A stretch of DNA of 64,000 bases from JACDAE01 sp963717195 (GTDB lineage Bacteria; Chloroflexota; Ktedonobacteria; Ktedonobacterales; Ktedonobacteraceae). How positions within the stretch are numbered: the first letter of the stretch is position 1; each line of letters begins with the position of its first letter. Position numbers and translations under genes: made by a program. Of the stretch, positions 52,901 to 61,183 are shown piece by piece. The stretch is from NCBI GenBank assembly GCA_963717195.1, contig CAVQVR010000021.1, forward strand, positions 310,001-374,000, given 5' to 3'. Below the pieces are notes generated by a model that was given only the letters and a program-made list of their open reading frames with translations, made no database searches and was not told the DNA's origin.

Positions 52901-53988
52901 CCACCGCCTACGATTCCTCCTCCAACGCCAATAATGGCTCCCTATCCGCTACAAACGTCGTCTGGGCTCCTGGAAAGATTAACTCTGGACTCAGCTTTTC
53001 GGCCAAATATGTGAACATGAACACTCCCGCGACGCTCGAATTCAACAATACCAGCTTCAGCCTGGTGTCCTGGTTCAATTCCACGCAGACTGCACATAGT
53101 CGTTTTGTGAGCTCCGGACTCTCCAGTGCCGCTGCAGGCTTTGAATTCGGCCTCAATACCATCAGCACAGGAGGCGTTGGAGGGGGTCTGGGGGCCAATG
53201 GGACAGCAGCCAATACCGTGCAGTTCGGAACCACCACGACCTTCAACGACGGAAACTGGCATCAGGCTGTGATGGTTGTAGACCAGACGGCGAAGACCGC
53301 TCAGATCTATGTAGATGGAGTGGCCCAGACTTTGAGTGGGCTAAACTGTGGAACGGTCTCGGGGACGACCGACAACTTCTCGGCCTGTTCCTTAGCCAAC
53401 ACCTACAGCACCACAGAGCCATTCACGCTGGGAGCCTACCATTCTGGCAGTACAGTAGCCCAGCCCTTCACAGGGAGCCTCGACGAAGTCCGCGTCTACG
53501 GCAGTGCCCTGAGCAGTCCTCAGGTCCAGAACCAGTATACCAACGACACCAATGCCTTCAGTGAGTACGCAGCCAATGCGAGCTTCTCAGGTATTGTGGG
53601 CACGATAACAACCTACACCCTCCCGATCGCACTCACCTATCAAACCACTCCTGCTCCTGGCTGGTCCATCTCGATCACCTCGACCACGCTGACCAGTGGG
53701 GCCAATACGCTGCCCACCACAGCCTCAAACATCACCTCGGTGGCTGGCACCTGTAACACCAGCTGGACCTGCACCAGCAATACCCTCCTCAACACGATCA
53801 GCAGCCTCCCTATGGCTCTTCCAGCGGGAACGACTGCACCCACGGCGGCCAAGTTCTTCAGCACCGCGGTAGGCACTGGCACGGGAGCCTATACGGTCAC
53901 GCCTACTATCTCGGTTACCGTTCCTGCCACAGCCAAAACGGGTACCTATACCAGCACCATTACTCTGACCGCTGCAACCGGGCCATAG
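49957..53988 (+). CDS. NHL-propeller/LamG secreted protein B
   Basis: This intact protein has 1343 residues. The order is a signal peptide (cleavage after TYA), six NHL-type blades (a closed propeller) and an Ig-like spacer, then three LamG-like modules and a C-terminal domain. The second LamG (from about 52200 to 52840; VGAWVKLTATIP, GTWYYLVGVQDTTAATNKLSLYVNGTLQ) is a different subtype from that of gene A, while the flanking modules are close copies. The C-terminal ~150 residues are almost identical to gene A. There is no transmembrane anchor or LPxTG motif. Catalytic residues are not evident; adhesion or substrate binding is likely. Confidence 0.9.
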   Translation: MHYIRKNWKHILSVILLLLLLTDGTVWVHQHTYATGVSPKAVTVYGQGGSFTSATVNNGGISATSLSAPKGAKLDSSGNLYVADTSNNRVLYYASGSTTATRVYGQNGSFSSNTANNGGISANSLNTPNAVALDSSGNLYVADTNNNRVLYYASGSTTATRVYGQNGSFSSNTANNGGISANSLSASVGLTLDSSGNLYITDYSNNRMLYYAGTSTTATRVYGQNGSFTSNTVNNGGISANSLYTPSDVALDSSGNPYVTDGQNNRVLYYAGTSTTATRVYGQNGSFTSNTVNNGGISANSLDWPVGLTLDSGGNLYIADTSNSRLLYYASGSTTATRVYGQFGSFSTGTYVNGGTSATSLVAFSVAIDSSGNIYITDTGNNRVLMFQTSLRVTTQPPASPAELATFSTAATLIDVGSGATFSDFTGTVSVAIRTGTGVSGAVLSGTTSASASSGVATFSNLSINLNSAGYMLSLSSPGVGSGTTNAFIIGSSAPTGYWKLNDGSGTTTADSSGNSNAGTIVGSGTSWTAAGKVNGALTFTGSTGTYVTMGAPIGLQFGTGSFTVMSWFKTTSTAFQRMADMGMDTWDTGFELSFDETGSCPSSTTGCVTAAIGGGSSATSLTFGSTLHGLNDGTWHSAALVVDQTANTVQLYIDGTVQPVTVPSGYCTSGTAVTSVNISGCGSLNATSSSLTKEPFTLGALYNNGNNSNTHIGTNPFTGSLDEVRTYNSALSSSQIQSQYTADTTATLAGYWPFEEGSGTTTADLSGNNNTGTLVGASWTTGRVNGALSFNGTSNYVSTPSSVIDTSQSFSVGAWVKLTATIPTTVNQTFVSMDGTNESGFFLQYDQSGKFSFRRPTSDAGGTNYYAYGSGTPVAGTWYYLVGVQDTTAATNKLSLYVNGTLQSTVSDTPNDPSMYKTTGNLVIGRALYGVNTNVDFVKGSIDEVHVYSGAMTSAQIQNQYAVDTTPSPAGYWHFDEDSGTTAYDSSSNANNGSLSATNVVWAPGKINSGLSFSAKYVNMNTPATLEFNNTSFSLVSWFNSTQTAHSRFVSSGLSSAAAGFEFGLNTISTGGVGGGLGANGTAANTVQFGTTTTFNDGNWHQAVMVVDQTAKTAQIYVDGVAQTLSGLNCGTVSGTTDNFSACSLANTYSTTEPFTLGAYHSGSTVAQPFTGSLDEVRVYGSALSSPQVQNQYTNDTNAFSEYAANASFSGIVGTITTYTLPIALTYQTTPAPGWSISITSTTLTSGANTLPTTASNITSVAGTCNTSWTCTSNTLLNTISSLPMALPAGTTAPTAAKFFSTAVGTGTGAYTVTPTISVTVPATAKTGTYTSTITLTAATGP

Positions 53989-54047
53989 GTGGCTGGCTCT
54001 ACCACTCATAATGAACCAACAGGTAGAGGCCGCGTTTATGCTTGAAT
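53989..54047 (+). repeat. 59-bp intergenic spacer, copy 2
   Basis: Identical to 49685-49743. Together with the identical 3' coding ends of genes A and B it forms a long uninterrupted duplicate. Confidence 0.8.
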
Positions 54048-54263
54048 GAAAACCCTAAAGTTTCTCGACCACCTGCCGATCTATAAAACAGAGAGAAACT
54101 TCATCTCGACGCATCTCTCATTTCATGCTTACTCTTAACCAGGAAAGAAAGCAGATAGAGCGAAATAGATATAGAAGGCATTAATTTTCACTAGTAGCCT
54201 TCTCTGTGAAATACTATTTTTACAAGTTTTCACGTATTATTCAAGCATTAAAGGTTTTATACT
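54048..54263 (+). repeat. Conserved ~215-bp leader, copy 3
   Basis: The third copy of the leader has more substitutions than copies 1 and 2 (for example ACCCTAAAG for ACCCTCAAG) but the same layout and ribosome site. It indicates shared regulation of all three genes. Confidence 0.85.
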
Positions 54264-57200
54264 ATGCATTATATAAGAAAAAATTGGAAACATATTCTCA
54301 GTGTGATACTGCTCATTCTCCTGCTCACCGATGGTACGGTCTGGGTCCACCAGCATGCCTATGCTACCGGAGTCAGCCCCAAGGCCGTCACCGTCTATGG
54401 ACAGGGGGGGAACTTCGCCTCTGGGACCGCTAATAACGGGGGAACCAGCGCTACCAGTCTCAGTGGTTCCAGGGATACCGTGTTGGATAGTAGCGGGAAC
54501 CTCTATGTCGCCGACAGTGGCAATAACCGCGTGCTCTACTTTGCCGCAGGCAGCACCACCGCTACCCGTGTCTATGGCCAGAATGGCAGCTTCTCCACCG
54601 CCCTGGTCAACAACACTGGTGGCACCGCTAATACCGTCAGTGCCACCAGCCTGGATTTTCCAAATGCCGTCGCCCTCGATAGCAGTGGAAACCTCTATGT
54701 CGCTGACGATACGAATAATCGCGTCCTCTACTATGCCGCAGGCAGCACCACCGCTACCCGTGTCTATGGCCAGAATGGCAGTTTCTCCTCCGCCCTGGCC
54801 AACAACACCTCCGGCACCGCTAACACCGTCAGTGCCACCAGCCTGTATCAGCCAAATTCCATCGATCTTGACAATAGTAACAACGTCTACGTCGCCGATT
54901 ACAACAACAATCGCGTCCTCTACTACGCCGGGACCAGCACCACCGCTACCCGTGTCTATGGTCAGGGCGGCATCTATACCACTGGCACCACCAACAAGGG
55001 GGGTATCAGTACCACCAGTCTCGATTCACCCACTGGCCTCGCTCTCGACAGCAGCAACAATCTCTATGTCGCCGATAGTAGCAACAACCGCGTCCTCTAC
55101 TACGCCGGGACCAGCACCACCGCGACCAGCGTCTATGGTCAGAATGGCAGCTTCACCACTGCCCTGGTCAACAACACTGGTGGCACCGCTAACACTGTCA
55201 GTGCCACCAGCCTTGACTTTCCCGCTGGCCTCACTCTCGACAACAGTGGAAACCTCTATGTTGCCGACGATTCCAACGAACGGATGCTCTACTATGCTTC
55301 TGGCAGCACCACCGCGACCCGTGTCTATGGGCAGGCGGGCAGTTTCACTACCACTTTCTACAACAATGGCGGGACCAGTGCCACCAGCCTTGCTCAACCC
55401 TTTAACGTTACCATCGATAGTAGTGGAAACCTCTATGTCGCCGACTTCGCTAACAACCGGGCGCTCAAGTTCCAGACCAGCCTGAGTGTGACCACGCAAC
55501 CGCCTGCGAGTTCACCCTCACAAGCGGCCTTCACCTCCGCCGCCAGTTTGATCGATGTAGGCTCAGGTGCCACCTTTACCGATTTCACCGGCACCGTCTC
55601 GGCAGTCATCAAGTCCGGCACCGGAACCTCGGGTGCGGTCCTCAGTGGTGCCACCCCGGTCACGGCAGGGAGTGGGATCGCCACCTTCTCCGGTCTCTAC
55701 ATCGATCTAACCGGAACTGGCTATATCCTGACCTTGAGCAGTCCTGGGGTGGGCTCGGCCAACACCTCAACGTTCACCATTACGGGTGCGCTCGGTCCAC
55801 AGGCCGTCGCCGTCTATGGACAGAGTGGCAGCTTCACCGTTGGGGCCAATGCTGAACTTTATAATCCCAGAAATAGTGTCGTTGATAGTAGCGGTGACCT
55901 CTACGTCGCGGACACGAGCCATATGCGGGTGCTCTACTACCCTTCCGGGGGCACCACCGCGACTGTCGCCTATGGTCAGTTCGGCAGCCTGACCACTACC
56001 GTTAAAGACAACAATGGCAGTGGAGTTGCCAGCTCTACTCCCAGCTCTGGCAACCTGTATCACCCCTTTGCTGTCGCTGTGGACAGCAACAACAATGTTT
56101 ATATCTCCGACAACGGCAACAACCGCGTGCTTTACTACGCCGGAACCAGCACCACCGCCACCCGCGTCTATGGCCAGAACGGCAGCTTCACCACAGCTCT
56201 GGTCAACAACACCGGTGGCACCGCCAACATCGTCAGTGCCACCAGCCTGTATCAGGTTATTGGAATTAGTCTCGATAACAGCAACAATCTCTATGCTGAC
56301 GATGGTAGCAACAACCGCGTCCTCTACTACGCCGGAACCAGTACCACCGCCACCCGTGTCTATGGCCAGAATGGCAGTTTCTCCACGGCTCTGGTCAACA
56401 ACACCGGTGGCACCGCCAACATTGTCAGTGCCACCAGCCTGGACTCTCCTTATAGTCTCACGCTCGACAATGGAAACAATCTCTATGTCGCTGACCTCAA
56501 TAACAACCGCGTACTTTACTACCCTTCTGGCAACACCACCGCCACCCGCGTCTATGGACAGGCCGGCAGTTTCACCTCCGTTCTGACCAACAACACCTCC
56601 GGCACCGCCAGCACCATCAGTGCCACCAGCCTTTCTGGTCCTTATGCAGTCACCATTGACAATAATGGAAACATCTATATCACTGACAACGGTAACGCCC
56701 GCGAACTCGAGTTCCAGACCGCTTTGAGCATCACAACTCAACCGCCTGCGATTGTCACCACAGGAACGGCCTTCTCCACAGGCGCCACCTTGATCGATGT
56801 GGGATCGGGGGCAACCTTTTCCGATTTCACCGGCACGGTCACAACAGTCATCAAGACCGGGAGCGGAACCGGGGTCCTCAGTGGCACCAGCTCGGTCGCG
56901 GCCAGTAGTGGAGTCGCTACCTTCTCCAACCTCTCTATCAATCTGACTGGGGCTGCCTATATCCTGACCTTGAGCAGCCCAGGGACTGATTCGGCCAATA
57001 CCAGTGCCTTTGGCGTTCTCAATCCCGCTGGCTACTGGCACCTCGATGAGGACAGCGGCACCAGCGCCTACAATTCCTCTGGGAACAACAATACTGGAAC
57101 CCTATCCGCTACGAACGTCGTCTGGGCTCCTGGAAAGATTAATTCTGGACTCAGCTTTTCGGCCAAATATGTGAACATGAATACTCCTGCGACGCTCGAA

Positions 57201-58142
57201 TTCAACAATACCAGCTTCAGCCTGATATCCTGGTTCAATTCCACGCAGACTGCGCATAGCCGTTTTGTGAGCTCCGGACTCTCCAGTGCCGCTGCAGGCT
57301 TTGAATTCGGTCTCAATACCATCAGCACAGGAGGCGTTGGAGGGGGTCTGGGGGCCAATGGGACAGCAGCCAATACCGTGCAGTTCGGAACCACCACGAC
57401 CTTCAACGACGGAAACTGGCATCAGGCTGTGATGGTTGTAGATCAGACGGCGAAGACCGCTCAGATCTATGTAGATGGCGTGGCCCAGACTTTGAGTGGG
57501 CTAAACTGTGGAACGGTCTCGGGGACGACCGACAACTTCTCGGCCTGTTCCTTAGCCAACACCTACAGCACCACGGAACCATTCACGCTGGGAGCCTACC
57601 ATTCTGGCAGTACAGTAACCCAACCCTTCACAGGGAGCCTCGACGAAGTCCGTGTCTACGGCAGTGCTCTGAACAGTGCGGAGGTCCAGACCCTGTATAC
57701 CAATGACATCAGTGCCCTCAGTGAGTATGCGGCCAATGCATCCTTCTCGGGCACCGTGGGCAGCACGGCAACCTACACTCTGCCCATCTCAATTACCTAT
57801 CAGCTCACTCCTGCTCCTGGTTGGTCCATCTCGATCACCTCGACCACGCTGACCAGTGGGGCCAATACGCTGCCCACCACGGCATCAAACATCACCGCTG
57901 TGACTGGCATCTGTACCACGACCTGTACTCCAACCACGTTAACCAATACGATCAGCAGTTTCCCCATAGCCCTTCCGGCGGGAACAACTGCACCCACAGC
58001 GATCAAGTTCTTCGGAACGGCGGCGGGTAGCGGCACCGGAGCCTATGCCGTTACCCCGACTATCTCGGTCAAGATTCCGGCCACGACTAAACCCGGAAGC
58101 TATACCAGTACGATCACCCTGGCCACTGCTATCGGGCCATAG
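54264..58142 (+). CDS. Double-propeller NHL/LamG secreted protein C
   Basis: This intact protein has 1292 residues with a modified module order: signal peptide (cleavage after AYA), six NHL blades, Ig-like spacer, a second propeller of five recognisable blades (from about 55790), a second Ig-like spacer, one LamG-like module and the shared C-terminal domain. The single LamG (about 57030-57700) is almost identical to the last LamG of gene B. The C-terminal domain is more diverged than in A and B. Presumably secreted or surface-bound, in the same role as its paralogues with a different binding surface. Confidence 0.9.
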   Translation: MHYIRKNWKHILSVILLILLLTDGTVWVHQHAYATGVSPKAVTVYGQGGNFASGTANNGGTSATSLSGSRDTVLDSSGNLYVADSGNNRVLYFAAGSTTATRVYGQNGSFSTALVNNTGGTANTVSATSLDFPNAVALDSSGNLYVADDTNNRVLYYAAGSTTATRVYGQNGSFSSALANNTSGTANTVSATSLYQPNSIDLDNSNNVYVADYNNNRVLYYAGTSTTATRVYGQGGIYTTGTTNKGGISTTSLDSPTGLALDSSNNLYVADSSNNRVLYYAGTSTTATSVYGQNGSFTTALVNNTGGTANTVSATSLDFPAGLTLDNSGNLYVADDSNERMLYYASGSTTATRVYGQAGSFTTTFYNNGGTSATSLAQPFNVTIDSSGNLYVADFANNRALKFQTSLSVTTQPPASSPSQAAFTSAASLIDVGSGATFTDFTGTVSAVIKSGTGTSGAVLSGATPVTAGSGIATFSGLYIDLTGTGYILTLSSPGVGSANTSTFTITGALGPQAVAVYGQSGSFTVGANAELYNPRNSVVDSSGDLYVADTSHMRVLYYPSGGTTATVAYGQFGSLTTTVKDNNGSGVASSTPSSGNLYHPFAVAVDSNNNVYISDNGNNRVLYYAGTSTTATRVYGQNGSFTTALVNNTGGTANIVSATSLYQVIGISLDNSNNLYADDGSNNRVLYYAGTSTTATRVYGQNGSFSTALVNNTGGTANIVSATSLDSPYSLTLDNGNNLYVADLNNNRVLYYPSGNTTATRVYGQAGSFTSVLTNNTSGTASTISATSLSGPYAVTIDNNGNIYITDNGNARELEFQTALSITTQPPAIVTTGTAFSTGATLIDVGSGATFSDFTGTVTTVIKTGSGTGVLSGTSSVAASSGVATFSNLSINLTGAAYILTLSSPGTDSANTSAFGVLNPAGYWHLDEDSGTSAYNSSGNNNTGTLSATNVVWAPGKINSGLSFSAKYVNMNTPATLEFNNTSFSLISWFNSTQTAHSRFVSSGLSSAAAGFEFGLNTISTGGVGGGLGANGTAANTVQFGTTTTFNDGNWHQAVMVVDQTAKTAQIYVDGVAQTLSGLNCGTVSGTTDNFSACSLANTYSTTEPFTLGAYHSGSTVTQPFTGSLDEVRVYGSALNSAEVQTLYTNDISALSEYAANASFSGTVGSTATYTLPISITYQLTPAPGWSISITSTTLTSGANTLPTTASNITAVTGICTTTCTPTTLTNTISSFPIALPAGTTAPTAIKFFGTAAGSGTGAYAVTPTISVKIPATTKPGSYTSTITLATAIGP

Positions 58143-58279
58143 CAGATGCTTAAGAAGCGAGGGTGGGCACGGGCTTGTTCAATACCGTTCAAATACCGAG
58201 AATCTCTCCTTCTGGGGTAGGGGCGTCTCTCTCCCCGACAGAAATTGTGTTCCAGGGAAAAATGGGGGGATGTGTGGCC

Positions 58280-58398
58280 CACGGGCTTATTCGCTCCGCT
58301 CATCGCGCCCCTACAATAGCGTGCGCGAGATGCAAATCCGTCAAAAGAGATGGTGACCTGTTAGTAGGGGCGCGATGAGCGGAGCGAATAAGCCCGTG
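58280..58398. repeat. Inner 35-bp perfect inverted repeat
   Basis: Arms 58280-58314 and 58364-58398 are exact complements. GCGCCCCTAC faces GTAGGGGCGC across a 49-base centre, so the family's GTAGGGGC ends point inwards here, opposite to the other copies. This suggests one unit inserted into another. Confidence 0.8.
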
Positions 58399-58400
58399 CC

Positions 58401-58470
58401 GTACCATGCCGTACCATGCCGTACCATGCCGTACCATGCCATGCCGTGCCATGCCGTGCCATGGCATGCC
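58401..58470. repeat. Decamer tandem repeat (GTACCATGCC)n
   Basis: Four perfect GTACCATGCC units, then two ATGCCGTGCC and one ATGGCATGCC: seven units of ten bases in helical phase, starting just after the inner repeat. Such arrays often vary in copy number between strains. Confidence 0.85.
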
Positions 58471-58518
58471 GTTCATCCCCCCAAAAGGCGAGAACACATT
58501 TTCTGTCGGGGAGAGAGG

Positions 58519-58599
58519 GTAGGGGCGTGAGCTTGCCTCCGCCCTGGTGGGGAACAAGACGATGTGGCGGCCAGGGCGGAGGCAAGCTCACGCCCCTAC
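58519..58599. repeat. GTAGGGGC-family palindrome with 29-bp perfect arms
   Basis: Arms 58519-58547 and 58571-58599 (GTAGGGGCGTGAGCTTGCC...) are exact complements around 23 bases. It lies 21 bases from the stop of the convergent lyase gene and may terminate it. Confidence 0.85.
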
Positions 58600-58619
58600 C
58601 GCCCTGCATATCTGAGAAC

Positions 58620-60518
58620 TTACCCGATTTCAAAGCGTAGAGCATCGTACATCACGTTGTTGAGGGCAGTCGTCGAGCCATCGTTGATGCGGAAGGATAA
58701 GGTGTTTGTGCCAGCTTTAAGCAATGACGCAGCCGAAAACTGAAAGTAATTGAGGTGATAGCCACCAGAAGTGCCGCTACGATACGATGCGGCATCGGTA
58801 GCCTCCTTTGGGAAACCCCAGGCTGGCTGCTTGACACCATTGACAATTACGGTCAGACTCCCTGGCTGCGTGGATGTTCCCGGCGCTATCAGTGACCAAC
58901 CCGCCAGAGCAACAGTCAGCGTTGCGGTGCTACCCGGCGTTGGCACATTCGCCAGATTGAATTGCACTTTCCAATCAGGTTGCGCCTTGCCATTGATCTG
59001 CTGATATTGGACGTAGTTCCAGTCGGTAGCAGCGTGGCTCTGACCAATAACGAAGTTTACGCCATTTGGAAACTGCTGTGAAAACAGGAGCTGGTTACCA
59101 TAGTTACGGAAATTAGCACCGTTCCTGAATTCAACTGAGGTACGGTCAGGTTCGCCAATCTGCCATAATTGTTGGCCGAACGTCTCAGGCGTCCACAGCA
59201 TTGCAGGCAAATTATCGGTTGTTGCGGCAGACACATTGACATTATCCACATGAAAGTCCCCAAAGTAGCGTGAACGATAGACAGAGAGCCGATACGTACC
59301 AGCACGCACACCAGCAATGCTAAATGTTCCATCGGCATTTACCGATGCCCAGTACTGATAGCCCTGCCAGGTATTCTGGAAATCAGTCCCATTGTCGGAA
59401 AGAACAACAGTGCTCCCGGTCATTGAGTCTCCGGTAGAGAGCGTTACTTTCCCTGTGACAGTGCTCCGCTGCCCGCTTGTGACATAACCAGGAATACCCA
59501 ACGAGTCGTAGAACGCCTGGTCCCAGCTCACATTGGCGTACTGAAGAGCATCATTACGCAACGCAGTACCATTAGTGCCTGTGTTGAGGTACAGGAGATA
59601 CGGCCCATACGTCTTCGTCCAATTGCCACTGGCAACAATAGTTGGACCACCATAATGTGCTCCCTGTTCCATATTTAATAACGCAGGTGCAGTGTTCGTT
59701 TGATGGACTGTCAAGTCCTGGTGCGTGGGACCGCCATTAAAAGCTTCGTTGTGCTCCATCGTCATCCACGCCCCATAGCCGTTACCGTAAAAGCCATGCA
59801 GCACATGATCGCGATAGTAGACCGCCCAATCATACTTGGTGTAGTACCGTTTTGGGTATTGTGAGTTTAGCCCCTGCAAATCATAGGTCGCATCCTGGAC
59901 TGCCGGAGCCTTCGCGAGTTGCTGCGGTGTGGGAAAAGTCGTAGCATTCTGACGCCATGGTGTCCCAATGGGGTCATCTTCCACCGAGGCATTCGTGAAA
60001 ATACGGGGATCACCACGCATCAAAAAACGAAATTGTGCAATGCTGTCGCTGGCCAGCGAACTGCTATGGCTAATAACGGTAAAGAGGTGGATAGCAGGCA
60101 CACCCGGCTGCAATACGTAGTGTTGTGTGACGCTCATCGGTTCTACACTCGACCCCTTATGGGTGACGGATACATCGATGTAGCCTCCATTAGAGGGGCA
60201 CCCTACCGCATATGTAGTGTTTGCCTTATCACTGGTACCAAGTACAAAGTACCCGAAGGCGCTATCGTTCATATCCCAGTAGGCAGACCCACCGTTACCA
60301 AGCAACTGATGACCATGCAATTGCAGAGAGGTGATACTACCAGAACTTTTGTTGAGGGTGAATGCGACTAGACCATTGGTCGCCGTAATAGCCGTTGTTG
60401 TGTTTGTGGCACAGGTCGTAGCAGCCAGTGCTGGTTGCGTCATCGGGCCCACAAACGAGCCAGAAATACCAATCAGTAGACCAAAACAAAAAAGCAAAAC
60501 GAGCCGTCTCATTGACAT
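58620..60518 (-). CDS. Rhamnogalacturonan lyase, polysaccharide lyase family 4
   Basis: This 632-residue secreted enzyme cleaves the rhamnose-galacturonate backbone of pectin by beta-elimination. A signal peptide (LVLLFCFGLLIGISGSFVG...ALA) precedes the PL4 catalytic domain; KRYYTKYDWAVYYRDH holds the likely catalytic Lys. An fnIII-like domain (VTGKVTLSTGDSM...GTYRLSVYR) and a C-terminal carbohydrate-binding-like jelly roll (LWQIGEPDRTSVEFRNG...DWNYVQYQQ) follow, the standard PL4 three-domain layout. It points to use of plant cell-wall material, together with the GH42 enzyme at 23991. Confidence 0.92.
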   Translation of the reverse strand: MSMRRLVLLFCFGLLIGISGSFVGPMTQPALAATTCATNTTTAITATNGLVAFTLNKSSGSITSLQLHGHQLLGNGGSAYWDMNDSAFGYFVLGTSDKANTTYAVGCPSNGGYIDVSVTHKGSSVEPMSVTQHYVLQPGVPAIHLFTVISHSSSLASDSIAQFRFLMRGDPRIFTNASVEDDPIGTPWRQNATTFPTPQQLAKAPAVQDATYDLQGLNSQYPKRYYTKYDWAVYYRDHVLHGFYGNGYGAWMTMEHNEAFNGGPTHQDLTVHQTNTAPALLNMEQGAHYGGPTIVASGNWTKTYGPYLLYLNTGTNGTALRNDALQYANVSWDQAFYDSLGIPGYVTSGQRSTVTGKVTLSTGDSMTGSTVVLSDNGTDFQNTWQGYQYWASVNADGTFSIAGVRAGTYRLSVYRSRYFGDFHVDNVNVSAATTDNLPAMLWTPETFGQQLWQIGEPDRTSVEFRNGANFRNYGNQLLFSQQFPNGVNFVIGQSHAATDWNYVQYQQINGKAQPDWKVQFNLANVPTPGSTATLTVALAGWSLIAPGTSTQPGSLTVIVNGVKQPAWGFPKEATDAASYRSGTSGGYHLNYFQFSAASLLKAGTNTLSFRINDGSTTALNNVMYDALRFEIG

Positions 60519-61183
60519 CCTTGTCTCCTTCCAAAGAGCTATGATTTACATCTCTTGCGCATCAGTGACTACTCAGGCACGAAAATACATAAAGAGTGTA
60601 TAATAGAAACACTTTCCTTGTGTCTATGATGAGTTTTGTTACGACGCTCATCCAATGAGGATTACGCACCAGCCGTTAATGGATTTCCGCGCCCTCCTTA
60701 TCTCTAGAATATACTTCCAGATAACGTTTACTCCCGTTTATCTTTCGCAAAGCTATCCGTCAGGAGTTGCTGGAATGTCTGGAAGAAGTGAAAATGGAAG
60801 AATCGAAAGTATAATCGAAAGTATAATCGTACATGTATAAAAAAACTTACTATTCAGAATAGTAACATATACACTCGTAATTTGTCAATATAAATTACGA
60901 ATAGGGCCTGCGTCCTTCCGAGGGAAACGGTGGGAAACAGGGTAGGGGCGTCACCTTGCGTGCGCCCCGCGTGGGGATGCACGATGCTGCTCAGATACGC
61001 GGGCGCACGCAAGGTGACGCCCCTACCCTGTTTCCCCCAGAAGGATGTAGAGCCTACGAATAAATTCTTTATCCTCTAAGCTAGAGATGCCCCTATCCAT
61101 TGCATCCAGCCTCTGCGCGTCTTACAATGATACAGACCAGACGTAGAAGATCGTTCATTTCCTCATTATTAGGAGCTGGCTTG
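60519..61183. other. 665-base intergenic region between divergent genes
   Basis: It holds the presumed promoters of the lyase (-) and transporter (+) genes, an A/T-rich segment near 60840-60900, the inverted repeat at 60932-61036, and the ribosome site AGGAG before 61184. No convincing gene was seen. Confidence 0.5.
60932..61036. repeat. GTAGGGGC-family element with 36-bp perfect arms
   Basis: Arms 60932-60967 and 61001-61036 are exact complements. They start GGGAAACAGG outside the GTAGGGGC motif, so this copy shows the family's longer end. The flank is shared with 37419, the core CACCTTGCGTGCGCCC with 31447. It lies between divergent genes, so not every copy is a terminator. Confidence 0.88.

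Larger units (their letters stand above)
58217..58517. repeat. Nested inverted-repeat element, outer arms
   Basis: CTCTCTCCCCGACAGAAA... at 58227-58252 pairs with 58492-58517 at 25 of 26 positions. This outer repeat encloses a second, perfect 35-bp inverted repeat and a decamer tandem array. The outer left end carries GTAGGGGCG at 58217. The 477 bases between gene C and the lyase gene consist almost entirely of repeats. Confidence 0.75.

Noticed and set aside
55767..57041. A 424-codon open frame on the minus strand inside surface gene C
   Set aside because: It is antisense to a repetitive coding region. Its Gly/Val/Thr-rich low-complexity product mirrors the NHL repeats, and it has no ribosome site.
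45573..58142. CRISPR-like appearance of regularly spaced repeats
   Set aside because: The repeats are about 180 bases, in frame, and translate to NHL blades; units are coding and not separated by unique spacers.
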